Part shown: positions 17,491-26,933 of the stretch, one piece after another
Layout of the letters: each line of letters starts with the position of its first letter
How positions within the stretch are numbered: position 1 is the stretch's first letter
Assembly: GCF_003315795.1 (NCBI RefSeq)
Contig: NZ_QMEY01000022.1
Span: forward strand, 62,001 to 126,000
DNA from: Spongiactinospora rosea
Lineage (GTDB): Bacteria; Actinomycetota; Actinomycetes; Streptosporangiales; Streptosporangiaceae
Direction of reading: 5' to 3'
Length of the DNA stretch: 64,000 nucleotides
The notes under the pieces: model-generated
Told to the model about the DNA's origin: nothing
Database searches by the model: none
Seen by the model: only the letters and a program-made list of their open reading frames with translations
Translations under genes and position numbers: made by a program

Positions 17491-18917
17491 TGGTCCGGAA
17501 CCTCTTCCGGCGGACCCCGCTGCGGATCAAGCTGATCGCGGCCATGCTCGCGCTGCTGGCGTTCGGGCTGACGCTGATCGGCGTGGTCAGCGTGTCGGTG
17601 CTGCAGAGCTACCTGATGGACCGGGTGGACGGCCAGCTCCACCTGATCGGCGCCGAGGGCGAACGCCGGATGGAACGCGGCCTTTCCGCCCTGGCCAACA
17701 TCCGCCTGCCCGCCGACGTGACGGCCGTGCTGCGCCGCCCCGACGGCAGCCCGATGCTGACCGTCAACGGCATGGAGGCCGGTGGGGTGCCACCGCCCGA
17801 TCTGTCCGGCCTGTCCGGCGTGTCCGGCCCCTACACCGCCGGCGCGACCTCGGGCGACGGCCGGTGGCGGGTCCAGTCGTTCGCGGTGGGCCACGAGGAG
17901 CGCCGCACGCTCGTGGTGGCCATGGACCTCAGCGAGGTCGCCCAGATCACCGGCCGGCTCGCCATGATCGAGGTGCTCGGCGGCTGCGGCGTCATGCTCA
18001 CCCTGGCCGGGGTCGGCGTCACCATCGTGCGGCGCAGCCTGCGCCCGCTCGTCGCGATCGAGCGCACCGCCGCCGAGTTCGCGGCCGGTGAACTGGGCCG
18101 CCGGGTGCCCGACGTCGAACCGGGCACCGAGGTCGGCCGCCTGGCCGGCGCCCTCAACGGGATGCTCTCCCAGATCGAGGCCGCCATGCAGGCCCGGTCG
18201 GCGTCGGAGGCGGCGGCCCGGCGTTCGGAGGAGAAGATGCGCAGATTCGTCGCCGACGCCTCGCACGAACTGCGCACCCCGCTGACCTCCATCCGCGGCT
18301 TCGCCGAGTTCTACCGGCAAAACCCCGAGGGCGACCCCGCCGTACTGCTGCGTCGCGTCGAGGACGAGGCCGCCCGGATGGGCCTGCTGGTGAACGACCT
18401 GCTGCTGCTCGCCCGGCTGGACCGGCAGCGCCCCCTGGCCGCCGACCCGGTGGACCTGCTGGCCCTGGCCGCCGACGCCGTGCACGACGCCCGCATCCTG
18501 GCCCCCGACCGCGAACTCACCCTGTCCGTGGACGGCGCGGCGCTGATCGTCAGCGGCGACGAAGTACGGCTGCGTCAGGTGATCGCCAACCTGGTCACCA
18601 ACGCGCTGACCCACACCCCCGACGGCACCCCGATCACCGTCCGGCTCAGCGCCGCCCGCGGCTCGGCCGTACTGGAGGTGGCCGACGAGGGGCCGGGTCT
18701 CGCGCCCGAGCAGATCGAGCGGGTCTTCGAGCGCTTCTACCGCGCCGACACCGCCCGCACCCGGGCCGCCAAGAACGACGGCGGCACCGGCCTGGGCCTC
18801 GCCATCGTGGCCGCCCTGGTCGAGGCGCACGGCGGCACGGTGTCGGTCACCTCCCCGCCGGGCCGCGGCGCGACCTTCCGCGTGGAACTTCCGCTGGAAC
18901 CCCTCGCCTCCGGGTGA
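17490..18917 (+). CDS. Sensor histidine kinase (pair 1)
   Basis: A 475-aa inner-membrane kinase. TM1 is at about residues 15-35 (LIAAMLALLAFGLTLIGVVSV), with an extracytoplasmic loop of about 110 residues, TM2 (MIEVLGGCGVMLTLAGVGVTIV), HAMP (RRSLRPLVAIERTAAEFAAG), H-box DASHELRTPLTSIRGF with phospho-His, N-box NLVTNALTHTPDG, and G boxes DEGPGLAPEQ and GGTGLGLAIV. It phosphorylates the co-transcribed regulator upstream. Confidence 0.92.
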   Translation: MVRNLFRRTPLRIKLIAAMLALLAFGLTLIGVVSVSVLQSYLMDRVDGQLHLIGAEGERRMERGLSALANIRLPADVTAVLRRPDGSPMLTVNGMEAGGVPPPDLSGLSGVSGPYTAGATSGDGRWRVQSFAVGHEERRTLVVAMDLSEVAQITGRLAMIEVLGGCGVMLTLAGVGVTIVRRSLRPLVAIERTAAEFAAGELGRRVPDVEPGTEVGRLAGALNGMLSQIEAAMQARSASEAAARRSEEKMRRFVADASHELRTPLTSIRGFAEFYRQNPEGDPAVLLRRVEDEAARMGLLVNDLLLLARLDRQRPLAADPVDLLALAADAVHDARILAPDRELTLSVDGAALIVSGDEVRLRQVIANLVTNALTHTPDGTPITVRLSAARGSAVLEVADEGPGLAPEQIERVFERFYRADTARTRAAKNDGGTGLGLAIVAALVEAHGGTVSVTSPPGRGATFRVELPLEPLASG

Positions 18918-19010
18918 CGGTCACGCGGGTGCGCGACTGTCAGCAAACGCTCAGCGGCGGCTGAGCCAGGGTCCAGCGGGCGTCGGCACAGTAGGGCCTT
19001 GTGCGAGTAG

Positions 19011-19745
19011 ATGAAGCGGGCGATTCCGGTGGCTGAGCAGGAGCCGGGCGCCGGTCGTTCGCCTGAGGCGCGGTTGCTGGTCGTGGACGACGAGCCGAAC
19101 ATCAGAGAACTGCTGTCGGCCAGCCTGCGCTACTCCGGTTTCGAGGTGATCGCCGCCTCCGACGGCCACGAGGCCGTGGCGCTCGCCGAACGCGTCCGGC
19201 CCGACCTGGTCGTGCTCGACGTGATGCTGCCCGACCTGGACGGCTTCGCCGTCGCCAAACGGCTGCGCGCGGGCGGGCGGCGGATGCCGGTGGTGTTCCT
19301 GACCGCCCGCGACGGCACCGACGACAAGGTCCACGGGCTGGGCGTCGGCGACGACTACGTGACCAAGCCGTTCAGCCTGGAAGAGGTCGTGGCGCGCATC
19401 CGCGCGGTGCTCCGCCGTACGCGGGGCGACCTGGACCTGCCCTCCCGCCTCCAGGTCGCCGACCTGGTACTGGACGAGGAGGCCCACCACGTCGAACGCG
19501 CCGGGCAGCCGGTACGGCTGTCGCCGACCGAGTTCAAGCTGCTGCACTACTTCATGTCCAACGCCGGGCGCGTGGTGTCCAAGGCCCAGATCCTCGACCA
19601 TGTGTGGAACTACGACTTCGGCGGCGACGCCGGGGTGGTCGAGTCGTACGTCTCCTACCTGCGCCGGAAGATCGACAACGTGGAGCCGCGGCTGATCCAC
19701 ACCCTGCGAGGGGTCGGATATGTCCTTCGCGCGCCCCGGCACTGA
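19011..19745 (+). CDS. OmpR/PhoB-family response regulator (pair 2), one residue short in the receiver
   Basis: A 244-aa paralogue of the regulator at 16786, with an extra 14-residue N-terminus. Phosphoacceptor is D70 (LVVLDVMLPDLDG). The DNA-binding half (LSPTEFKLLHYFMSNAGRVVSKAQILDHVW) is nearly identical to pair 1, so the two may recognise overlapping DNA sites. In the loop before the conserved lysine strand it reads GLGVGDDYVTKPF where pair 1 reads GLTLGGDDYVTKPF, so one residue is missing. The end overlaps the kinase start by 26 bp. Confidence 0.92.
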   Translation: MKRAIPVAEQEPGAGRSPEARLLVVDDEPNIRELLSASLRYSGFEVIAASDGHEAVALAERVRPDLVVLDVMLPDLDGFAVAKRLRAGGRRMPVVFLTARDGTDDKVHGLGVGDDYVTKPFSLEEVVARIRAVLRRTRGDLDLPSRLQVADLVLDEEAHHVERAGQPVRLSPTEFKLLHYFMSNAGRVVSKAQILDHVWNYDFGGDAGVVESYVSYLRRKIDNVEPRLIHTLRGVGYVLRAPRH

Positions 19746-21213
19746 GCTGAAAAGACGCCTGGCCCGGACCCCTCTGTGGGCCCGGCTGGTGGCCGGCACG
19801 CTGGTCCTGGTCGCCGCCGCCATCGCGCTGACCGGCCTGTTCGCGGTGCAGTCGCTGCGCACGTACCTGATGGAACGGGTGGACCACCAGCTCAGGGCCG
19901 CCACCAAGCCGCTGGACCGGGGCGACGACGAACCGCCCGAGCCCCCCAAGCTGCGCCCGCAGCGGCTCTACGGGCTGTTCCACATGGTCGTCATGGACGC
20001 CGCGGGCAACGTGGCGCGGACCCTCGCCGAGTCCACCGACGGGTCCCGGCCCGCGCTGCCGCACCTCACTCCCGGCGAGTTCGCCCGGCGCGAGGGCAGG
20101 CCGTTCAGCGTCGGGTCGGTCGAGCCGGGCGGGCCGCAGTGGCGGGCGGTGGCCGTGGTGGACCGGTACCGGCAGAGCAAGGTCATCGCGGTCAGCCTGG
20201 CCGACATCGACCGGACCGTCTCCCGGCTCGTCGTCATCGTCGCCGGGGCGGGCACCGCCGTACTGCTGATCCTCGGGGTGGCCTGCCACTGGCTGGTACG
20301 GCGCAGCCTGCGCCCGCTCGGCGAGATCGAACGCACCGCCGAGGCCATCGCCGGGGGCGACCTGTCGCGGCGGGTGCCGTCACGGCATCGGCGTACCGAG
20401 ATGGGGCGGCTGGGCAGAGCGGTCAACGGCATGCTCGCGCAGATCGAGAAGGCGCTGCGGGACCGTTCGGCGTCGGAGGCCGCGGCCCGGCGGGCCGCTT
20501 CGGCGGCGCGGAGTTCGGAGGAACGGATGCGGCGGTTCGTCGCGGACGCCTCGCACGAGCTTCGTACGCCGCTCACCTCGATCAGGGGCTTCGCCGAGTT
20601 CTACCGGCACAACCCGGCGGGCGACGTGGGGTCACTGCTGCGCCGCATCGAGGACGAGGCGGCCCGGATGGGCGTACTGGTGGACGACCTGCTGCTGCTC
20701 GCCCGGCTGGACCAGCGGCGTCCGCTGGAACGGCGTCCGGTGGACCTGCTCAGCCTGGCGGCGGGCGCGGTGCTGGACGCCCAGACGCTCGCGCCGGGGC
20801 GGCCGGTGGAGCTGGTACGGCTGGACGAGGGGGACGGGCCCGTGGTGGTGGCGGGGGATGAGGCCGGGCTGCGGCAGGTGCTGGGCAACCTGGTGGGGAA
20901 CGCGCTCAGGCACACCCCGGCGGACGTGCCGGTGGTGGTGCGGGTGGGGGTCTCGGCGTCGGGGGAGGCGGTGGTGGAGGTCGCGGACGAAGGGCCGGGG
21001 CTGGCCGCGCCGGATGTCGAACGGATCTTCGAGCGGTTCTACCGGGCGGATCCGTCGCGGAGCCGGGTGGGGGGCGAGGGTGGTACGGGGCTGGGGCTGT
21101 CGATCGCGGCGGCCCTGGTGGAGGCCCACGGGGGGAGCATCGGGGTGGACAGCGCGCCGGGACGGGGGGCGGTGTTCCACTTCCGCATCCCCACCCTCCC
21201 GGATGCCCTGTAA
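19720..21213 (+). CDS. Sensor histidine kinase (pair 2)
   Basis: A 497-aa paralogue of the pair 1 kinase, started at ATG 19720 inside the regulator gene. TM1 is LVAGTLVLVAAAIALTGLFAV, with an extracytoplasmic sensor of about 120 residues unlike that of pair 1, then TM2 (LVVIVAGAGTAVLLILGVAC), HAMP, H-box DASHELRTPLTSIRGFAEFY, N-box NLVGNALRHTP and G boxes DEGPGLAAPD and GGTGLGLSIAAAL. The cytoplasmic half is close to pair 1 while the sensor half differs, so the duplicates likely answer different signals. Confidence 0.9.
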   Translation: MSFARPGTELKRRLARTPLWARLVAGTLVLVAAAIALTGLFAVQSLRTYLMERVDHQLRAATKPLDRGDDEPPEPPKLRPQRLYGLFHMVVMDAAGNVARTLAESTDGSRPALPHLTPGEFARREGRPFSVGSVEPGGPQWRAVAVVDRYRQSKVIAVSLADIDRTVSRLVVIVAGAGTAVLLILGVACHWLVRRSLRPLGEIERTAEAIAGGDLSRRVPSRHRRTEMGRLGRAVNGMLAQIEKALRDRSASEAAARRAASAARSSEERMRRFVADASHELRTPLTSIRGFAEFYRHNPAGDVGSLLRRIEDEAARMGVLVDDLLLLARLDQRRPLERRPVDLLSLAAGAVLDAQTLAPGRPVELVRLDEGDGPVVVAGDEAGLRQVLGNLVGNALRHTPADVPVVVRVGVSASGEAVVEVADEGPGLAAPDVERIFERFYRADPSRSRVGGEGGTGLGLSIAAALVEAHGGSIGVDSAPGRGAVFHFRIPTLPDAL

Positions 21214-21217
21214 CGAT

Positions 21218-21667
21218 CTAGGTGGTGACCGCCAGGAGGCGGCGGAACAGGCCGGACGCGGTGATCGCGCCGACGTACCGGTCGCCGTCGAGGACCGCCA
21301 CCAGCGGGGTGTGCGACTGGCTCATCAGCGCGGCGATCTCCATCGCGGTGGCGTCGGGCTCCACGACGGCGAGGCCGATCTTCTCGTCCGGCAGGACGTC
21401 ACGGACGCGTTTGCCGGCCAGCCTGGCGCACATCAGGTCGGCGTGCCGCTCGTCCACCACCCTGGCCAGCGCGGGGTCGGCCTGAATGTAGGGCGGCACC
21501 ACCATCCGCAGCAGCTGCGACCCGGGGAGGACGGCATGCGGACGCCCGTCCGGGTCCATCACGATCACCCCGACCAGCCGCTGCTCGGCCATCAGCCGTG
21601 CCGCGTCCATAGCGTCATCATCGATCCCGACGGTGGGGAACGGCTCCACCAGATCAGCAGCGCGCAC
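21218..21667 (-). CDS. CBS-domain pair protein
   Basis: A 149-aa protein made of two CBS modules: RAADLVEPFPTVGIDDDAMDAARLMAEQRLVGVIVMDPDGRPHAVL, and VRDVLPDEKIGLAVVEPDATAMEIAALMSQSHTPLVAVLDGDRYVGAIT. CBS pairs bind adenosyl ligands such as AMP, ATP or SAM. The GTG at 21667 starts just before the first module; no strong ribosome site is seen, so the start is uncertain. It often accompanies transport proteins, but none is adjacent here. It converges with the kinase, 4 bp apart. Confidence 0.82.
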   Translation of the reverse strand: MRAADLVEPFPTVGIDDDAMDAARLMAEQRLVGVIVMDPDGRPHAVLPGSQLLRMVVPPYIQADPALARVVDERHADLMCARLAGKRVRDVLPDEKIGLAVVEPDATAMEIAALMSQSHTPLVAVLDGDRYVGAITASGLFRRLLAVTT

Positions 21668-21836
21668 ATTGCGAAGGTAGCACCGACCCTGGGCGGTCGG
21701 GGGTGGTGCGTACGCCTTGGGCATCGTCCGGGAGATGGAATCGGCTCTGTGCGGGTTCGTTCCGTGTGCGGACGTATCGGGCGTTGGCCGCTGGAAGGGT
21801 TGCACGTACCGAGACGCCACCGAAAGGCCCTTCGAC

Positions 21837-23285
21837 GTGCTCAGACGCCTCACAGCATCCGCTCTCCTGCTCGCCGCCCTCGCGGTCCCGGCATCCGCCA
21901 CGGCATCGGCCTCCCCCATCGAGTGGGGGCCGTGCAAGGGGCTGCCGCAGCCGGTCACCGGCATGGAGTGCGGAAAGCTGACCGTTCCGCTCGACCACGC
22001 CGACCCCCGAGCCGGGACCATCGAACTCCCCGTCGCCCGCGTCAAGGCCACCGGCAGGCGCCTGGGCTCCCTGGTGATGCACTTCGGCGGCGGCGGCGCG
22101 AACGGAGTGGCCTCACTGGCCGCGCAGCACACCCGGTTCCAGGCCCTGCGCGCCGGGTACGACCTGGTCGCCTTCGACCCGCGCGGTACCGGCACGGCCG
22201 CCCCCCTGCGCTGCGCCGACGGCCGCTCGATCGGCCGCCTGCTCGACCTCGACCCCGGTTACGACAAGACCTTCCTCCGCGAGACCGCCGCCTTCGTCCG
22301 CGGGTGTGTGAAGGGCGCTCGGATCGTGGGGCACGCGGGGAGCGGCGACACCGCCCGTGACATGGACCGCCTGCGTGCCGCCCTCGGCGAGGACCGACTC
22401 GACTACTACGGCGTCTCCTACGGAAGCGTGGTCGGCGGCGTCTACGCCACCCTCTTCCCCGGACGGGTCGGCAGGGTCGTACTGGACGCCGGGCTGGACC
22501 CCGGCCTTGACTCCCTCCGCACGGAGTCGCAGGTCGCGACCTCGATGCAACGCTCCTACGAACGCTTCCTGGCCGATTGCGTGCGGCGCGGCTGCGCGCT
22601 CGGCAAGGACGTGAAGGCCGCGAACGGGGCCGTCGAGCGGCTGCTGAAGCGGCTGGAGCGGGCGCCGCTGCCGGTCGGCGACCGGCGTCTCGGCCGTGGG
22701 CAGGCGACCAACGCCCTGATGCTGACCAGTTCCCTTCCCCTGTGGCCCGAGCTGGAGGCCCGGCTGGCCCGCGCGGTGCAGGGCGACGGCAAGCCGCTGC
22801 TGGAGGCGGCCGACCTCCTGACCCAGGCGCGTCCCGACGGCACGTACGGGATGGAGGAGATCACCGCGTCGAGCATGCTCGCGTACTGCCACGACAAGCG
22901 GCGCTCCTCCTGGCGGGAGATCCGCCGTGACGAGGTGCGCATGAAGCGGACCTCGCCGATCTTCGGACCGTCCGCCGTCGCCGGTCGCTTCCTGGGGCCC
23001 GCCTGCAACTTCTGGCCGGTGCCCGACCGGCCGGAGGGGCGTACGGTGGCGCACACCGGGAAGACCCCCATCGTCGTCGTCGGCTCCAAGAACGACCTCG
23101 CGGCGCCGCTCACCGGTGCCGCCGCGCTGGCCGGGAAGCTGCGCACCGGCGTTCTGATCTCCTACCAGGGTGATCTGCACGGCGCCTACCCCGACGGCGG
23201 GTCCTGCGTCGCCGGTCCCGTCGAGGGATACCTGCTGCGCGGTATCGTGCCTGGCCAGGGGATCACCTGCCCTGCCGTACCGTGA
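21837..23285 (+). CDS. Secreted alpha/beta hydrolase, tripeptidyl-aminopeptidase family
   Basis: A 482-aa exported protein. The GTG at 21837, after GAAAGG, opens a clean signal peptide (LRRLTASALLLAALAVPASATASA). The mature part has an oxyanion-type H-F-G-G-G-G, the nucleophile elbow G192-V-S194-Y-G196, and a C-terminal TAP-like domain with the acid in VVVGSKNDLAAP and the His in GDLHGAYPDGGSC. The family (Streptomyces SlpD/TAP-like) removes N-terminal peptides from extracellular proteins or hydrolyses esters. It lies 4 bp ahead of the NarL-type kinase gene. Confidence 0.85.
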   Translation: MLRRLTASALLLAALAVPASATASASPIEWGPCKGLPQPVTGMECGKLTVPLDHADPRAGTIELPVARVKATGRRLGSLVMHFGGGGANGVASLAAQHTRFQALRAGYDLVAFDPRGTGTAAPLRCADGRSIGRLLDLDPGYDKTFLRETAAFVRGCVKGARIVGHAGSGDTARDMDRLRAALGEDRLDYYGVSYGSVVGGVYATLFPGRVGRVVLDAGLDPGLDSLRTESQVATSMQRSYERFLADCVRRGCALGKDVKAANGAVERLLKRLERAPLPVGDRRLGRGQATNALMLTSSLPLWPELEARLARAVQGDGKPLLEAADLLTQARPDGTYGMEEITASSMLAYCHDKRRSSWREIRRDEVRMKRTSPIFGPSAVAGRFLGPACNFWPVPDRPEGRTVAHTGKTPIVVVGSKNDLAAPLTGAAALAGKLRTGVLISYQGDLHGAYPDGGSCVAGPVEGYLLRGIVPGQGITCPAVP

Positions 23286-23289
23286 TGTC

Positions 23290-24480
23290 ATGAACGAGCG
23301 GCCTCTCCTCCTGGTGGGACGCCTGCGCCGCGGGCACTGGGTCGCACTGGACGTCGTGATGGCCGTCGCGCTCTGCTCGCTGCTGGTGGGAGGCGCGCTC
23401 GTCACCGGGCGCCCGATGTCCGTGCCGTACCTGCTGGGCATGTACGCGCCGCTGGCGGCGCGGCGGCTGTGGCCGGTGCCGGTGCTGGTGGCCGTCTGTG
23501 CGGTGGCCGCGTCGTCGGTGGCGATGGGCGTCGTGCCCACCGAACCGTTCCCGGTCGGTGACATCCCGGACGCGATACGGTCACTGGCCTGGCCGCAGCC
23601 GATGGCGGTGACCATCGCCCTCTACACCGTGGCCACCAGCGTCCGCCGGGGACCGGCCGTGCTGTACCTGCTGGGGGCGGGGACGGCGCTCAGCGTGGCC
23701 GCTCTGCTCGCCAGGCCGGCGGAGGAGGCGGCGGGCGCGGTGGTGATCTGCTGGCTCCTGTTCGTCACCCAGTGGGTGACCGGCCTGGTCGTACGCGAAC
23801 GGCGGCTGTTCATGACCCGGCTGGCGGTCAGGACCGCACGACAGGCCGTGCTGGAGGAACGCCTGCGCATCGCCAGGGACCTGCACGACAGTGTCGCGCA
23901 CAGCATGAGCGTGATCACCGTGCAGGCCACGGTCGCGGGCCACCTGGCGGAGGAACGGCCGGAGGAGGCCAGGAGCGCGCTCGCGCAGATCGAGCAGACG
24001 GGACGGGCCGCGCAGGCCGAGATGCGGCGCATGCTCGGCCTGCTGCGCCACGACGAGACCGATGCCGATGCCGGTGCTCCACGGGACGCGCCCGGGCTGG
24101 CGGCCCTGCCCGATCTGGCCGCTGACGCCGCCGCGGCCGGTGTGGAGGTCGCCCTGGAGGTGGATCCGGGGCTGCGGCTGGACAACGGAGCCGGGCTGAC
24201 CGTGTACCGGCTGGTCCAGGAAGGGCTCACCAACGTCGCCAAGCACGCGGCCCCCACTCGCTGTCTGGTCGCGGTCACCTCCGCGGCGGACGGGATCCGG
24301 GTGCGGATAGCCGATGAAGGGCCACCCCCGGGGCAGCGGCGCGCGGAGCCTACCTCCGCAGGTGGCCATGGGATCGCCGGGATGCGTGAACGCGTGGGCC
24401 TGTACGGCGGAACACTGACCGCGGGGCCGACACCGGCCGGTTTCGAAGTGCTCGCCCGGCTGCCGTTGGAAGGCCGGTGA
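23290..24480 (+). CDS. NarL-type sensor histidine kinase
   Basis: A 396-aa kinase with an N-terminal membrane domain of about five to six helices (LDVVMAVALCSLLVGGALV ... AVVICWLLFVTQWVTGLVV), then HisKA_3 with ARDLHDSVAHSMSVITVQA (phospho-His in LHD) and an HATPase with YRLVQEGLTNVAKHA and GHGIAGMRERVGLYGG. No extracytoplasmic sensor domain is present, so it may sense the membrane or a membrane partner, as in LiaS/DesK-like kinases. It is coupled to the regulator by a GTGA overlap. Confidence 0.9.
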   Translation: MNERPLLLVGRLRRGHWVALDVVMAVALCSLLVGGALVTGRPMSVPYLLGMYAPLAARRLWPVPVLVAVCAVAASSVAMGVVPTEPFPVGDIPDAIRSLAWPQPMAVTIALYTVATSVRRGPAVLYLLGAGTALSVAALLARPAEEAAGAVVICWLLFVTQWVTGLVVRERRLFMTRLAVRTARQAVLEERLRIARDLHDSVAHSMSVITVQATVAGHLAEERPEEARSALAQIEQTGRAAQAEMRRMLGLLRHDETDADAGAPRDAPGLAALPDLAADAAAAGVEVALEVDPGLRLDNGAGLTVYRLVQEGLTNVAKHAAPTRCLVAVTSAADGIRVRIADEGPPPGQRRAEPTSAGGHGIAGMRERVGLYGGTLTAGPTPAGFEVLARLPLEGR

Positions 24481-25151
24481 ACCGCCGCAGGATCGTGGTG
24501 GCCGACGACGAGCGGCTGTTGCGGGCCGCCTTCCGGCTGCTCATCGACAGCAGCCCCGACCTGGTCACGGTGGGCGAGGCGGGTACCGGGGAGGAGGCGG
24601 TGGCGCTGGCCGCCGAGCTGCGGCCCGACGTCGTGCTCATGGACGTACGCATGCCCGGCATGACCGGCATCGAGGCCACCCGGCGCATCTGCGAGCTGCC
24701 CGGGGCCGAGCAGGTGCGAATACTGGTGCTCACCACCTTCGACCTCGACGAGTACGTCTACGGGGCGCTGCGCGCGGGGGCCGGCGGATTCCTGCTCAAG
24801 GACACCCCGGCCGCCGACCTGCTGGCGGCGCTGCGCGTGGTCGCCGACGGCCAGGCGCTCATCGCGCCCAGCGTCACCACCCGGTTGATCGCCGAGCTGG
24901 CCCGCCGTCCCTCGCCCGGTCCGGCCGCCCTGACGGCGCCGGACCTGCTGGGGATCAGCGAACGCGAGCGGGAGGTGCTGCTCCTGGTCGGCCGGGGCCG
25001 GACCAACGACGAGATCGCGCAGGCACTCGGCATCTCCCGGGTCACCGTCAAGACCCACATCCGCCGCCTGCTGGCCAAACTCGACGCCCACGACCGCGCC
25101 CAGCTGGTCGTCATCGCGTACGAGTCCGGCTTGATCACCCCGGGCCGCTGA
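24477..25151 (+). CDS. NarL/LuxR-family response regulator
   Basis: A 224-aa protein with GTG start overlapping the kinase stop. Receiver: IVVADDERLLRAAFR, phosphoacceptor in VVLMDVRMPGMTG, Thr in LVLTTFD and Lys in GFLLKDTP. A LuxR helix-turn-helix ends the protein (ISEREREVLLLVGRGRTNDEIAQALGISRVTVKTHIRRLLAKL). Forms a standard pair with the kinase. Targets may include the secreted hydrolase just upstream. Confidence 0.92.
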   Translation: MNRRRIVVADDERLLRAAFRLLIDSSPDLVTVGEAGTGEEAVALAAELRPDVVLMDVRMPGMTGIEATRRICELPGAEQVRILVLTTFDLDEYVYGALRAGAGGFLLKDTPAADLLAALRVVADGQALIAPSVTTRLIAELARRPSPGPAALTAPDLLGISEREREVLLLVGRGRTNDEIAQALGISRVTVKTHIRRLLAKLDAHDRAQLVVIAYESGLITPGR

Positions 25152-25210
25152 CCCACCACGTCGACGGTGGCACCACCGACCGTGTGCCACGCGACCTGGG
25201 TGAACGTTAC

Positions 25211-26062
25211 TCAGTTACCACCGGGGCATCCGGCCATGCTCTTCTTCATATTCGCCTTCTCCTCGGGGGTGAACCGCGGCGGGTCCGGCTGTGCCCAGGC
25301 GAGTACCTGACCCGGGAGCGATGGCACCGCGCTCTCGACGTACCACCCCCCCGGCACCTCCCGAGCCCTGTCCGACCTCTCGCCCACCCTGAACTCCTCA
25401 ATAGAGCCGCCCCGCTCAGCCAGCGCCCCCCGCACCTCATCCACCGTCATGCCGCGAAACGGCACACAATGCAGCAACTCGCCCGCCGCATCCACCCTCC
25501 CCGCGAACTCGTACCGCTCACCAGCCTGAGCCGGACGGGCGAAGCCGAGCCGCATACTCCCCTTGAAGTCCGCCGGAATCCGGAACGAGACCGTGCACCC
25601 CCCGCCAGGCGAGTCGCACCCCACCGACTCCTCCTTCACCGGCGTCGTACCCTCCGCCGTCTCACTCATCGCGAGCTGCCCCACCACGCTCGGCGAGCCC
25701 GGCCCGGTCATCAGTTCGATGTCGAACCCACGGGCCTTGAAGTCCGCCGCGAAGCGCTCAGGTTCGGCATAAAGGTCCTTGATGGTGACGACCCAGTCGT
25801 CCCCCACACGCTGGAACGCCAGTGCCGCGCTCGGCGCGATGCCGCCAGGCGCGTCCGCCGGAACGAACGCCAGCCCGACGACGACAGCCACCGCCCCCAG
25901 TACCGCCGCGAGCGGGATCACCACCGCCCGTCGTACCCGCCGCCGTCCGCCCTTGACCGGCGTCGCGACGATCGTCTCGAACAGCGCCGACGCCTCCGCC
26001 CCAGGCTCCGCCGCCTGCGGTGCGGGATCGATGGCCGCCACCATACGGTCGAGCTTGCTCAC
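25211..26062 (-). CDS. Membrane-anchored partner of the ECF sigma factor (probable anti-sigma)
   Basis: A 283-aa single-pass protein. The N-terminal roughly 45 residues are cytoplasmic (KLDRMVAAIDPAPQ ... TPVKGGRRRVRR), followed by a membrane helix (AVVIPLAAVLGAVAVVVGLAFV) and an extracytoplasmic domain of about 200 residues. That domain has VGCDSPGGGCTVSFRIPADF and a second region that resembles a short repeat sensor. It overlaps the sigma gene by GTGA. No ZAS zinc motif (HxxxCxxC) is present, so the assignment as anti-sigma rests on the coupling and topology. Confidence 0.7.
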   Translation of the reverse strand: MSKLDRMVAAIDPAPQAAEPGAEASALFETIVATPVKGGRRRVRRAVVIPLAAVLGAVAVVVGLAFVPADAPGGIAPSAALAFQRVGDDWVVTIKDLYAEPERFAADFKARGFDIELMTGPGSPSVVGQLAMSETAEGTTPVKEESVGCDSPGGGCTVSFRIPADFKGSMRLGFARPAQAGERYEFAGRVDAAGELLHCVPFRGMTVDEVRGALAERGGSIEEFRVGERSDRAREVPGGWYVESAVPSLPGQVLAWAQPDPPRFTPEEKANMKKSMAGCPGGN

Positions 26063-26601
26063 AGATTCTCTCCCCTCAGCTCCACGATCGCCTGCTCCTC
26101 CTCGACGGTGGCCGGCCCCAGCGCACTGGCCAGCCGCTTACGCGCGCGGTGCAACCGGATGCGGGCCGCCGTCCCGGTACAGCCGAGCACCTTGCCGATC
26201 TCCGGACCGCTCAGGCCCTCCCAGCAGGCCAGCGCCAGCACTTCGCGGTCATGCACGGAAAGGCCGTCGAACGCCTCCCGCACATGGTCGAGCCCAGCGG
26301 CCCCGGAGTCGGACCGCGTGGCCCACGCGTCCTTGAGCCGTTCGGTCAGCCCGGCCCGCCGCGACTGCGCGCGCCGCTGGTTGGCCAGTACGTGGCGGGC
26401 CACGCCGTACAGCCACAGGCGCGCGTGCTCGCCCTCGGGTACGTCGGCGATGCGCCGCCACGCCGTGAGGAACGTCTCGGACAGCACGTCCGCGGTGTCC
26501 TCGGGTGAGCCGGTACGACGGGCGGCGTACTGGTGGATGACCGGGTAGTACGCGTGATAGATCGCCTCAAAGCGATCTCGCGCTCCCGGAGGATGGGTCA
26601 C
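26059..26601 (-). CDS. ECF-family RNA polymerase sigma factor
   Basis: A 180-aa sigma70-like factor with GTG start at 26601 after AAGGAG; longer in-frame starts lack a ribosome site. Region 2: FEAIYHAYYPVIHQYAARRTGSPEDTADVLSETFLTAWRR. Region 4: LSVHDREVLALACWEGLSGPEIGKVLGCTGTAARIRLHRARKRL. It directs polymerase to stress promoters, probably held inactive by the coupled membrane protein downstream. Confidence 0.9.
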   Translation of the reverse strand: MTHPPGARDRFEAIYHAYYPVIHQYAARRTGSPEDTADVLSETFLTAWRRIADVPEGEHARLWLYGVARHVLANQRRAQSRRAGLTERLKDAWATRSDSGAAGLDHVREAFDGLSVHDREVLALACWEGLSGPEIGKVLGCTGTAARIRLHRARKRLASALGPATVEEEQAIVELRGENL

Positions 26602-26732
26602 AGATGACGCTCCTTGTATCAAGATGTCTGGACACCTCGATACATGTCCGGCACCTTCGCCGAGCGTTTCGCCCCCGGTGAGAACCAATCGTCACCACGG
26701 GTACGAGCCGCGAACGCGCGGCCCGGTCGCCG

Positions 26733-26933
26733 CTAGCGGTGCCGGGTTATCGTGGTCCGGCGCCGCCGACGGGCCCAGATCCACGGGTAGGCCATGCCCC
26801 CGGTGAAGATCAGCGCGAGGATCTGCCCCACCGTCCACGCCGGCGCCGTGACGGACTTGCCGACCTGCCGGATGTACAGCGGCTGCTGAGGAGTGCCCTG
26901 GTGCTGGCCGGGCAGTGGCGGGGGCCGGCGCAC
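26733..26933 (-). CDS. Small single-pass membrane protein
   Basis: A 66-aa protein starting at GTG 26933, eight bases after GGAG. It has a Gln/Pro-rich head (PPPLPGQHQGTPQQPLYIRQVGKS), one hydrophobic helix (VGQILALIFTGGMAYPWIWA) and a strongly basic tail (RRRRRTTITRHR). The W-x-W next to Arg cluster is a typical cytoplasmic-side anchor. No family is recognised. The frame is open further upstream to 27095, but that part has no such character. Confidence 0.5.
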   Translation of the reverse strand: MRRPPPLPGQHQGTPQQPLYIRQVGKSVTAPAWTVGQILALIFTGGMAYPWIWARRRRRTTITRHR

